The notes under the pieces: generated by a model | Seen by the model: the letters and a program-made list of their open reading frames with translations, nothing else | Database searches by the model: none | Told to the model about the DNA's origin: nothing | Made by a program: the position numbers and the translations under genes | Shown here: positions 12,017 to 19,139 of the stretch, piece by piece | Layout of the letters: every line of letters begins with the position of its first letter | Numbering within the stretch: the stretch's first letter is position 1 | From: Kalymmatonema hyalinum WJT4-NPBG1 | GTDB lineage: Bacteria; Cyanobacteriota; Cyanobacteriia; Cyanobacteriales; Nostocaceae | Assembly (NCBI GenBank): GCA_019359075.1 | Contig: JAHHIB010000005.1 | Span: forward strand, 93,325 to 157,324 | DNA length: 64,000 bases | Reading direction: 5' to 3'

Positions 12017-12415
12017 TTAAGCGCTTGATCTTGCTAAGAAAACACCGATTTGGATGCCAATCATTCCTGCGATCGCACTACCAACAAAATAAATTAACAG
12101 CATTGTGATATCGCCCTTATCTAAGAAATTTCTTGATTCCAAGCCATAGGTAGAGAAGGTAGTATATGCACCGCAGAAACCTGTTGTCGTCATCAGGCGA
12201 AGTTCAGGCGAGATGATGCGAATATTCTCGACCGCTAGAGTCAAAATATAAGCAATCAATAAACAGCCAGTCACGTTAATAAAGAATGTGCCGTAAAAGC
12301 CAAAATCTTTTCCAAAAATAGCTTTTGCAAATTCGGTTCCATAAAAACGACTCAACGCTCCAAAAATCGCCCCGATCGCCACAGCTAGGGGATAACGTCC
12401 TTTCAAAAAATTCAT
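12017..12415 (-). CDS. crcB: Fluoride channel/exporter CrcB (Fluc), copy 1
   Basis: 132 residues with four hydrophobic helices, the normal length for CrcB/Fluc. Family motifs are GAIFGALSRFYG near the N-terminus, the pore/sodium-site segment TTGFCGAYTTFSTYGLE, and a conserved Asn in NVTGC. It acts as a dimeric fluoride channel in the inner membrane that keeps cytosolic fluoride low. A second crcB lies 94 bases upstream on the same strand. Such pairs occur as heterodimer-forming subunits in some bacteria. No fluoride riboswitch was recognised upstream. Confidence 0.92.
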   Translation of the reverse strand: MNFLKGRYPLAVAIGAIFGALSRFYGTEFAKAIFGKDFGFYGTFFINVTGCLLIAYILTLAVENIRIISPELRLMTTTGFCGAYTTFSTYGLESRNFLDKGDITMLLIYFVGSAIAGMIGIQIGVFLARSSA

Positions 12416-12509
12416 TGTTTTTTACCTAAAAATATGTGTGGCTTTTCGTAAAGACCTTTTTCAAACTTGCTTTAAGGTGTATCCCAAACTTTTTTATGAC
12501 TTGAGGAAA

Positions 12510-12899
12510 TTACTTCACGAAAAGCTTGGCGATCGCTACTCCTAAAATCACCGCTCCCAAACCTAGAACTGCACTCCCTGCCCAATAAAAGACCGTCCCA
12601 GTCTTTTGTTTGCTACGCCATAGAGTCAGAGTATCAAAGCCATAGGTTGAAAATGTGGTGTAAGAACCTAAAAATCCAGTCCTAATTAGTAAATCTAATT
12701 CTGATGGATAGCCTGTAATTCCTTTAGAAATCGTGAAAAAGAAACCCATCGCTAAGCATCCAGTCAGATTAATGGCAAATGTTCCATAGGGAAATTTTGT
12801 CCCAAATTTAGCTTTTGTCCATTCTGTGATGTAAAACCGAGACAGTGCTCCAGGAACTGCACCCATAGCAATTGAGAGAACATTAGTTAAGTCTGCCAT
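12510..12899 (-). CDS. crcB: Fluoride channel/exporter CrcB (Fluc), copy 2
   Basis: 129 residues, four predicted membrane helices. Motifs are GAVPGALSRFYI, NLTGCLAMGF and RTGFLGSYTTFSTYGFD, the same signature as the downstream paralogue. The pair probably forms a two-gene fluoride-resistance operon transcribed leftwards. The upstream region (12900-13293) holds a small inverted-repeat element close to where the promoter should lie. Confidence 0.92.
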   Translation of the reverse strand: MADLTNVLSIAMGAVPGALSRFYITEWTKAKFGTKFPYGTFAINLTGCLAMGFFFTISKGITGYPSELDLLIRTGFLGSYTTFSTYGFDTLTLWRSKQKTGTVFYWAGSAVLGLGAVILGVAIAKLFVK

Positions 12900-12950
12900 T
12901 AGTTTTGTAACTCTCTGCGCTCAATTTTTGAGTTGTTTTGCATATAATAT

Positions 12951-13078
12951 CAGGGCAAACGCATCTAAAGTGTAAGAATGCTTTTATTGCAGGGGTTTCA
13001 ACGTTTTATCGTCCAGCCTTCTTTTTGAGTAAAAGCCTTACCTCGTAAGCATTTCAGAAATCACGTGCGTTTGCCCTG
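12951..13078. mobile_element. Small non-coding inverted-repeat element, copy 2 (128 bp)
   Basis: Ends CAGGGCAAACGC (12951) and GCGTTTGCCCTG (ending 13078), the same inverted repeats as the element at 11121. Flanks CATATAATAT and CTGATAATAT match at 8 of 10 positions, a likely eroded 10-bp target duplication. It sits 51 bases upstream of the second crcB start. The rest of the 394-base gap shows no gene. Confidence 0.72.
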
Positions 13079-13293
13079 CTGATAATATGTCTACTTGTAT
13101 TTAGTATGTAGTTATCCAGCTAAAGCCTTCGTTAGATATTTATTATCCCATCCTCAAGATTACATTTACGTTTTACTCCTTTTTTAAGTGTCTTTTCTTG
13201 ATTTAAAAGATTGAGAGAAAATCGTCTTAAAATCGCGAACTTTTGAGGAGTATTGCTGAGACCGCGTAGGTGTTTCAGTTAACTGATACCAAA

Positions 13294-14223
13294 CTAATCA
13301 CTAATAACAAATGATAAAAGTGTGCATTCCCAAACAAGGCGCGGCTGAGCATAGCAAAGCAGAGATTTACGAGCTTGTTCTAACTGTTTAATCATGCTTG
13401 GTTGACGCTTTTGCTGCCAGTAGGACTGTTGCAGATAATCGACTAACCATAATTGAGCTTCTGTATCTAAATCCTTATCAATTTGTTTGGCTAATTCCAG
13501 AGCCTCACGATAGCATGAAGGCACTTTAGTGACGGTTTTTAGGAGTTCAGGGGGAATGGCTTGCAGTTGTTGGTAAGATGCGATCGCATCTCCCGGACTA
13601 CCAGCTGCGACACTCAAGACTGCCGAATGCTGCAAAATTTCCTCATGTCCTGTTTGTGTCAGAACCTGAGCCATTGCTGCTGCATTCAAACGATAGAAAG
13701 GAATTCGCTGACAACGTGACACCAACGTTGGTAACACAGACTCAACCGAAGGCACAATTAAAATCAGCGTCGCCTGTCCCGGTTCTTCCAAAGTCTTGAG
13801 CAAGGCATTTGCTGCGGCTTCCGCCATTGTTTCTGCTTGCTCTAACACGACCATGTGTCTTGGTGCTTGCAACGGCGGACGGCTGAGAAACTCGGTAATT
13901 TCTCGAATTTGTTCTAGGCGAATTGTCGGCGGTGCTTTGCGCTTGACTCCTTTTTCTGCGGCTTCGGTTGCTGTTAGCCGCTGTCCTTGATACAGGTAGG
14001 TTGGCTGCACCCACAACAAATCTGGGTGGTTAGCTTGTCGCACGCGGTTTTTATGTGAACCAAATAGCAATTCCACAAAGCATTGTGCTGCTAAACTCCG
14101 TCCCACACCCTCTGGACCCGCAAACAGATATGCTGGAGCAACACGATTTTTTCGTACAGCTTGCCTCAGTAATTCTACGCCTTGCTGCTGCCCTACAAGT
14201 GGTGCAAATGCATCATTGGTCAT
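13294..14223 (-). CDS. holB: DNA polymerase III delta' subunit
   Basis: 309 residues. The N-terminus FAPLVGQQQGVELLRQAVRKNRVAPAYLFAGPEGVGRSLAA is the clamp-loader AAA+ start. The Walker A position reads GPEGVGRS without the usual Lys, fitting the non-hydrolysing delta' subunit. Sensor-type VLEQAETMAEAAANALLKTLEEP and SRCQRIPF follow, both characteristic of delta'. It is part of the clamp loader that opens the beta ring at the replication fork. The start overlaps the tmk stop by 4 bases, so the two genes are translationally coupled. Confidence 0.92.
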   Translation of the reverse strand: MTNDAFAPLVGQQQGVELLRQAVRKNRVAPAYLFAGPEGVGRSLAAQCFVELLFGSHKNRVRQANHPDLLWVQPTYLYQGQRLTATEAAEKGVKRKAPPTIRLEQIREITEFLSRPPLQAPRHMVVLEQAETMAEAAANALLKTLEEPGQATLILIVPSVESVLPTLVSRCQRIPFYRLNAAAMAQVLTQTGHEEILQHSAVLSVAAGSPGDAIASYQQLQAIPPELLKTVTKVPSCYREALELAKQIDKDLDTEAQLWLVDYLQQSYWQQKRQPSMIKQLEQARKSLLCYAQPRLVWECTLLSFVISD

Positions 14224-14894
14224 GAGTTATGAGTCTCCTTGTCCCCCGATCTCCCTCCCCACAGTTCCCAAGCTTTCAGCTTAGAGGTTAAAAGTGCCTG
14301 AATCTGTTGCTGTACAGCTTCTTTACTCAAGCTAGCATCTACACGGACAATTCGCTCTGGGTAAGATGCATACAGTTGAGCATATCCTTGCTGGACACGA
14401 CGATGAAAGTCTATGGTCTCTTGTTCAATGCGGTCAAACGTATCCCCGCCTCCTCGTTTGCGGCTAAGTCCCACCTCGACATCCACATCAAACCACAAAG
14501 TCAAATCGCTTTCTAAGCTGGATGTGGCGATCGCATTTAACTGACGGGTTAAACTGATATCTAAACCGCGTCCCCATCCCTGGTAGGCAATGGTAGAGTC
14601 AGTGTAGCGATCGCACAAAACAATCGCCCCGTCTTGGATGGCTGGCTTGATAATTTGCTCAACGTGTTGCGATCGATCAGCAGCATACAACAGTAACTCT
14701 GTCCTATCTGCAATTGAGTTAGACTCTGCTGACAACAACAGTTTTCGTAGATGCAACCCTAACTCTGTTCCTCCTGGTTGACGAGTTACAACGACAGAAG
14801 TCTCAAAACTTTGTAACCATTCTTGCGTTAGCTGTATTTGGCTAGTTTTGCCACAACCTTCCACCCCTTCAAATACAATCAATCTGCCCTTCAT
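14220..14894 (-). CDS. tmk: Thymidylate (dTMP) kinase
   Basis: 224 residues. P-loop FEGVEGCGKTSQIQL at the N-terminus, the DRYTDSTIAYQGWGRGLD substrate/catalytic segment, and LWFDVDVEVGLSRKRGGGDTFDRIE, which holds the lid region. It phosphorylates dTMP to dTDP. It overlaps holB by 4 bases, an arrangement common in bacteria. Slightly longer at the C-terminus than the ~210-residue norm. Confidence 0.94.
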   Translation of the reverse strand: MKGRLIVFEGVEGCGKTSQIQLTQEWLQSFETSVVVTRQPGGTELGLHLRKLLLSAESNSIADRTELLLYAADRSQHVEQIIKPAIQDGAIVLCDRYTDSTIAYQGWGRGLDISLTRQLNAIATSSLESDLTLWFDVDVEVGLSRKRGGGDTFDRIEQETIDFHRRVQQGYAQLYASYPERIVRVDASLSKEAVQQQIQALLTSKLKAWELWGGRSGDKETHNS

Positions 14895-15060
14895 ATTTTT
14901 TAAATTTTGCTGCTACCGAATTTTTAGAATATATGTTTTCTGACTCAATTAAGTATGTCTGAATATTCTGACCAAACAAAGAACTCAGAACTCAGTAGTC
15001 AGCGAGTGAGGAATAGAAAGGATGCTCCCGCCCCCAACTCCGTTATGGCATATGAAAAAG

Positions 15061-15156
15061 GGCGTTGCTGAATTGAGGTATGAAATTTTCTTCCTTTAAT
15101 TTTCAAAACCCTTATCTTTGCGCGAGTCTAAATTCATACTTTGAATCAGCAACGCC
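15061..15156. mobile_element. MITE-like element, GGCGTTGCTGA family, copy 1 (96 bp)
   Basis: Terminal inverted repeats of 24 bp with about 20 matches: left GGCGTTGCTGAATTGAGG then TATGAA; right ends in AATCAGCAACGCC. No coding capacity. A second, longer copy with a perfect target duplication is at 31441-31595. No clear duplication is seen here. It occupies the 388-base gap upstream of tmk. Confidence 0.72.
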
Positions 15157-15288
15157 TAAGATTTAAATATTCGTTCAATATCACCCGATTGGGTGACCCT
15201 ACAGGATGAAGTCTAACTACCGAAAGCTATTGTATTCTTTATAGCAACCAGCAAGAAGCAGTAGTAATAGCAATAGGCGAACTTGGCT

Positions 15289-15468
15289 ATGAGTAAGCAA
15301 CAGGAAGCAGATATCAAACTAGCATATCAAGCAGCGGCAGAAATGACATACATGGTAGCCGTTGGCTTGAGTAAAGTTATGGAAAAGCAGAAGAAAGAGA
15401 AACTCATTGCCAAGCGACAAAAGCGAATGAAATCACAGCAGAGTGTCAAATCATGTGCATTAACCTAG
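15289..15468 (+). CDS. Small hypothetical protein
   Basis: 59 residues from the ATG at 15289 (MSKQQEADIKLAYQAAAEMTYMVAVGLSKV). The N-terminal half is a possible amphipathic helix; the C-terminal half is strongly basic (KQKKEKLIAKRQKRMKSQQ). I do not recognise a family. It is followed on the same strand by very short open frames at about 15478-15687 that overlap or abut one another, which looks like a set of small accessory genes or their remains. Confidence 0.45.
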   Translation: MSKQQEADIKLAYQAAAEMTYMVAVGLSKVMEKQKKEKLIAKRQKRMKSQQSVKSCALT

Positions 15469-15576
15469 GATGACTATTTGGCACAAGTAGGACGTTCTGC
15501 TCAATTACTGGGTGTGATTACGCCTTTATCGGTGAGTTAATGCGGAAAGCCGCACTGTTTGCCGCAGACGAAGGAG

Positions 15577-15687
15577 ATGAGATGTGAAGAATGCGATCGC
15601 CATCTAGATGAAGCACTCTACGAACTCGTGGAGTTGGGAGGCGAACTGACTCACAGCATTCTAGGTGCAGGAAAAGCTTTTTCTTAA
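15577..15687 (+). CDS. Possible very small protein (36 residues)
   Basis: ATG at 15577, stop at 15685. The product begins MRCEECDRHLDEALYELVEL and ends LGAGKAFS. Two Cys in CEEC and an acidic helix are visible. A short upstream frame (15540-15587, MRKAALFAADEGDEM) overlaps its start, and that frame itself begins at the TAA of a previous frame. Overlapping coupling suggests real mini-genes, but lengths are too short to be sure. Confidence 0.3.
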   Translation: MRCEECDRHLDEALYELVELGGELTHSILGAGKAFS

Positions 15688-15833
15688 GGACTTAGCCCGC
15701 ACCGTTGTAGGTGTTAAGAATCGTATCGCCTTTTAGGCGTGGGAGAAGTCAAATACGCAAGCTGTTTATAGACACTAAGTGTATGGGTGTAAGGATGGAT
15801 TCCTTTCTACACCCTTATTGCTCTATAGTTCAG

Positions 15834-16346
15834 TTACGACGATGGACTGGTTGCGGGTTTAGTAGTACTAGATGCTGGTTTTCGCTGTTGTTGGTAATAG
15901 CCTGCAACTTTTTTAACATACTCATCAGTGAAACCACTGTTGCAGCCTGTGTAGTTACCAGTCATCCACCAACAAGCAACGCCACGCACAGCCGCCGTTT
16001 CATTACTACCAGTAGCAGTCAACTGATTATTTAACTCCCGGCGTGCAATGCAGGAGACAACTTGGCGTGCTAAGCCAGAATTATTTTCAAACTGTGTCGG
16101 TGTCACTTCCTTCTTGAGACAAGTTTTGGACCAGCCTTTGAGGGTTTCTGGTTTGACTTGCCATTCACTATAATATCCATCATTTGCAGTACCAGTTTTC
16201 GGTGCAGCCAGCCGCAGTGCTTCTACCATCCTGTTGACTTGGGCTTCAGACGCCGACGACTGTTGTGCTTGAGCTAAAAAAGATGCTGGAAAAACCACCG
16301 AAGACAATCCAAAGCTCAGAATGACTCCACCTAGTAATAATCGCAT
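15834..16346 (-). CDS. Secreted hypothetical protein with paired cysteines
   Basis: 170 residues from the ATG at 16346, chosen because GAGGAG lies eight bases upstream and a clear signal peptide follows (MRLLLGGVILSFGLSSVVF, cleavage likely after AQA). A longer frame to 16580 would run through a repetitive intergenic sequence. The mature part has Cys at SKTCLKK, VSCIARREL, VACWWMTG and TGCNSGF, which could form disulphides in the periplasm. The tail is Ser/Thr/Pro/Lys-rich. No family recognised. Confidence 0.7.
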   Translation of the reverse strand: MRLLLGGVILSFGLSSVVFPASFLAQAQQSSASEAQVNRMVEALRLAAPKTGTANDGYYSEWQVKPETLKGWSKTCLKKEVTPTQFENNSGLARQVVSCIARRELNNQLTATGSNETAAVRGVACWWMTGNYTGCNSGFTDEYVKKVAGYYQQQRKPASSTTKPATSPSS

Positions 16347-16431
16347 TGGTTTTCTCCTCACGACATTGAACTTCTTTTTTATACCAAAATTGAGAAAAGT
16401 GTAACCACTGCGGTTGGGCAATTGAACCTGC

Positions 16432-16535
16432 TGAGCGATGGCGCGAAAAGCAGCAACGAAGGCGATGCTCCCAGAGGGAGCTACCCCACACCGGCGATGG
16501 CGCAGAGCGCAGCCCCGAAGGGGCATCGCACTTCT
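16432..16535. repeat. Palindromic GC-rich intergenic repeat
   Basis: Short GCGATGGCGC / GCGATGCTCCC / GCGCAGCCCCGAAGGGGCATCGC modules with local inverted repeats (for example GCCCCGAAGGGGC), the type of small palindromic cluster common between cyanobacterial genes. A related module is inserted inside the coding region at 63192-63240. Confidence 0.5.
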
Positions 16536-16546
16536 AAGGATTATAC

Positions 16547-17083
16547 TTATAAGTTGCAACCGTTGTGAGATTGCTTCCACTGGTCACGGTTTATTGTATA
16601 AAAAACCCATTCAACACCATAGAGTTGGACATTTTTCTCGTATTGCATACCAGTTTTTTCCATCACTCGACGTGATGCCAGGTTTTCTGGTTTAGCGAGT
16701 GCTACCAATCGTTCAAATTGCAAAGTTTCAAAGCCGTAACGAAGGAGTGCAACTGTAGACTCAGTTGCTAATCCTTGTCCCCAGTACTCCCTCGCCAGCA
16801 AATAATTTACTTCAATTTCGTCCAGAATTGCTAGATACTCTAAACCACAGTGTCCAATTAATTGCTTGTGTGGTTTGTAAATCGTTGCCCATCTACCAAA
16901 CCCGTGTTGCTTCCAGTGTGCCAGATAAGACTCTAACATTTCTTGAGTCTGTTTCCTAGAAGCTGGTTCTGAAATCAAGCGATACTTCATCACTTCTGGC
17001 TCGCCATATATCTGAGCTAAATCGTCTAAATCTGCTGTCACAAGTGGACGTAACCATGTACGAGGAGTTTCTATTACAGTCAT
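16547..17083 (-). CDS. GNAT-family N-acetyltransferase (RimJ/RimL-like)
   Basis: 178 residues, typical for the RimJ/RimL/PaiA branch of GNAT acetyltransferases. It starts MTVIETPRTWLRPLVTADLDDL. The core includes IGHCGLEYL, then EVNYLLAREYWGQGLATESTVALLRYGFE, where the QGLA turn is the acetyl-CoA pyrophosphate loop, and ENLASRRVMEKTGM, the usual motif B. It acetylates an unknown amino group (protein N-terminus, amino acid or antibiotic). Confidence 0.88.
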   Translation of the reverse strand: MTVIETPRTWLRPLVTADLDDLAQIYGEPEVMKYRLISEPASRKQTQEMLESYLAHWKQHGFGRWATIYKPHKQLIGHCGLEYLAILDEIEVNYLLAREYWGQGLATESTVALLRYGFETLQFERLVALAKPENLASRRVMEKTGMQYEKNVQLYGVEWVFYTINRDQWKQSHNGCNL

Positions 17084-17128
17084 AGTAGGATATACATTTT
17101 ACACACATAAATCTGCTGTACGGTTACA

Positions 17129-17161
17129 AGAACCCCGACTTCTTAAAGAAGTCGGGGTTCT
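17129..17161. repeat. Strong hairpin, 16-bp arms
   Basis: Arms AGAACCCCGACTTCTT and AAGAAGTCGGGGTTCT are perfectly complementary with a one-base loop. No long T-run follows, so it may be a dispersed palindrome and not a simple terminator. Confidence 0.6.
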
Positions 17162-17232
17162 GGCGCGTATGATATATCAAAATTAATCACATGAACCACT
17201 ACTAGTGGTAAGAACGCATTTGTTTTGAAGGC

Positions 17233-17289
17233 TTTGTAGTGAGCGCTCTTTGCGCTCAAAGAGTCTAGGACTAAAGTCCTTACTACAAA
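17233..17289. repeat. TTTGTAGT...ACTACAAA inverted repeat
   Basis: Inverted ends TTTGTAGT and ACTACAAA surround a GGACTAAAGTCC palindrome. A related sequence (TTTGTAGTGAGGACTTTAGTCCTC) is at 38387-38410, so this is a dispersed repeat family. Confidence 0.5.
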
Positions 17290-17541
17290 CTTATACAACT
17301 ATCATAATTAATGCGATGAAGTAACTACCGTGTAGTGTAAGTAATTGAGAACCACTATAAGATTTTTAAGTCCAATTTTTTAAACTTTGTTTCAACTTAG
17401 GATGAGTTGCAGAAAAATTTCGATAACGTGAAGATATAGCAGTCCTATTTGATTTGTGAGAAATGTAGATGCAACGGTGAGGCAGGGAGCAGTTCTGTGT
17501 TTTATGGCAGTAAGTAAAAGCCTTGGTTGGAGGTGATACTA

Positions 17542-17643
17542 ATGACGGGAATGTTTTGGTTTTTGGGATTCTGCTTTTTTTGGCTTATTGGTTTAACTCT
17601 TTTGGCAGAAATTTGGTTTGATGAGGAAGAACAGCAGTTTTGA
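17542..17643 (+). CDS. 33-residue single-pass membrane microprotein
   Basis: ATG at 17542 with a near-perfect Shine-Dalgarno GGAGGTGAT (17529-17537), four bases upstream. The product starts MTGMFWFLGFCFFWLIGLTL: residues ~4-24 form one aromatic-rich membrane helix, followed by an acidic tail FDEEEQQF. No family recognised. The ribosome site is much stronger than expected by chance and supports translation. It lies in an otherwise gene-free stretch between the GNAT gene and cp12. Confidence 0.6.
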   Translation: MTGMFWFLGFCFFWLIGLTLLAEIWFDEEEQQF

Positions 17644-17754
17644 CGGCAAATTCTGACAGCTTACCCAATCACAAGTTAATAAATCGGGTCAACTTCCAGA
17701 TTTTGAAGTTCTTCATTTAAGTTAACAAGCGGCAAATCTGCGATGAAAACTAGA

Positions 17755-17790
17755 AAACCCGCCTGAATCTTCAAAAATTCGGACGGGTTT
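17755..17790. terminator. Hairpin downstream of cp12
   Basis: AAACCCGCCTGAAT...ATTCGGACGGGTTT forms an imperfect stem with a short loop. It lies downstream of cp12 (minus strand) and of the 33-residue frame (plus strand), so it may end transcription from both sides. Confidence 0.55.
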
Positions 17791-17841
17791 CTACATTAGG
17801 AGGAAATGTTAAGCTGCCTGTACCACAGTATCTAACTCAAC

Positions 17842-18108
17842 TTAGACATCATAGATTAAACACTCAGGAGCGTTTGGATTTTCATCACAGTAGTACTCTA
17901 AGGAAGTTTTAAACTTTTGTGTTGCCTGCCGATGAGATTTCTCTGCTTGTAGCTCTTCGACGATATCCCAGGCTACAGCACAGTCAGCAGAGGCGTTTCC
18001 TTGAATGTCACAAGTAGCACGGGCTTGCTCAATAGCTTCTAAAACGGCTTGCTCTAGAGGAGTTTGATTTGCTACTTCCCGACTAGCATCTACGATTTTA
18101 GGCATCAA
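17842..18108 (-). CDS. CP12, regulator of GAPDH and phosphoribulokinase
   Basis: 88 residues with the full CP12 signature: N-terminal Cys pair in ATCDIQGNASADCAVAWD, the core WDIVEELQAEKSHR (AWD_VEELQAE), and the C-terminal Cys pair in YYCDENPNAPECLIYDV. This small disordered protein ties GAPDH and phosphoribulokinase into an inactive complex in the dark through its redox-controlled disulphides, shutting down the Calvin cycle. All four cysteines are present, so normal redox control is expected. It is monocistronic. It shows that the organism is photosynthetic. Confidence 0.95.
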   Translation of the reverse strand: MMPKIVDASREVANQTPLEQAVLEAIEQARATCDIQGNASADCAVAWDIVEELQAEKSHRQATQKFKTSLEYYCDENPNAPECLIYDV

Positions 18109-18322
18109 GTTTTTAGTTATCCGCTCTTTCGTTGAAGGTTTACAGCCAGTTCAGAGTTTCTATCCCTGCAACTGACATCTCCAATATATGCTCGATTTCA
18201 GGATGATGCAGTGTGCAGAACCGTAATCCTCATAGGTTACTTTCCGTCTCAGGATTAAATCGGCTCTAAAGAGTGTAACGTTTCAGGTTTCTTAACAGTT
18301 GTAATGAGGACGCTAATAGCCA

Positions 18323-19102
18323 TCAAACATTTAATGCTCGCTTTTCTAATTTCAGTTCAAAGCGTTCTCCCGGTAATGGTTCTATCACGCGTGTCGCTAA
18401 ATTATTCTTTTCTAGTAATGAACGAAATTCCTCAATACTTCCCTTAATTTGAAGTAAAGAGTTGAGTAATCCCTCAAAAATCACATCACCTCCAGCTGCT
18501 GTAGATAGCATGACTTGGGGTTGCAACCACTGAGCAACTTCTAAGGCGTATTTATTCCCTCTAATAATTGAACCAACTAAGGGTAAAGCTGCATCAATTA
18601 ATGGAGTAATCACGACATCCACGGTCGCAATTTCCTTAAGCGTGGCTGAATGATTCCCATGAGGCTCGTAATAGAGTGTAAAACCGCTCTGCAACTCTTT
18701 GAGGAGATATCCATTTTCCACCAAATTTAGACCAACCAGGGAGCCAGGAGTTGCCTTAATTTCCACGCTTTGATTCAAGGTGAAGGTTTCTCCATGAGCA
18801 AGTGTTGTGACTTGAGTGTAATTTAACTGCTGTACTACCTTGGCAGCATTGGGAGAAGCGACAACTGGAATATTGCGATCAAGTTGCTTCAGTGTTGGTG
18901 GATGAGCATGGTCTTCCAAACCTTGAGATAGCAAAATCAGGTCAATATTTTCTGGTATTGGACGTTCCTGAGGTCGGGAACCTTTGAAGAACCAATCTAA
19001 ATTACCAAAGGTTAACGAACCAACTAGCCAAGGGTCAACGAGTATTCGTTTCCCTCCGATTTCCAGCAGCCATGAATTGCTGTCTAACCAAGTTAAATAC
19101 AT
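18323..19102 (-). CDS. Metallo-beta-lactamase-fold hydrolase (UlaG-like)
   Basis: 259 residues from the ATG at 19102; a GTG at 19123 would add seven residues. It starts MYLTWLDSNSWLLEIGGKRILVDPW, the beta-strand opening of UlaG-like MBL proteins. The metal motif expected as HxHxDH reads SQGLEDHAHPP, so only the DHxHP part is kept. A later His occurs in PHGNHSATL. The reduced metal ligand set suggests an altered or weak active site. It lies close downstream of the CrtISO-like gene in the same direction, with 37 bases between them, so the two are probably co-transcribed. Confidence 0.78.
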   Translation of the reverse strand: MYLTWLDSNSWLLEIGGKRILVDPWLVGSLTFGNLDWFFKGSRPQERPIPENIDLILLSQGLEDHAHPPTLKQLDRNIPVVASPNAAKVVQQLNYTQVTTLAHGETFTLNQSVEIKATPGSLVGLNLVENGYLLKELQSGFTLYYEPHGNHSATLKEIATVDVVITPLIDAALPLVGSIIRGNKYALEVAQWLQPQVMLSTAAGGDVIFEGLLNSLLQIKGSIEEFRSLLEKNNLATRVIEPLPGERFELKLEKRALNV

Positions 19103-19139
19103 AAATTTTTGTAAAGATAACACCTAAATTCATTATGAA

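Noticed and set aside
12900..13293. Fluoride riboswitch upstream of the crcB pair
   Set aside because: Looked for the conserved core on the minus strand and did not find it.
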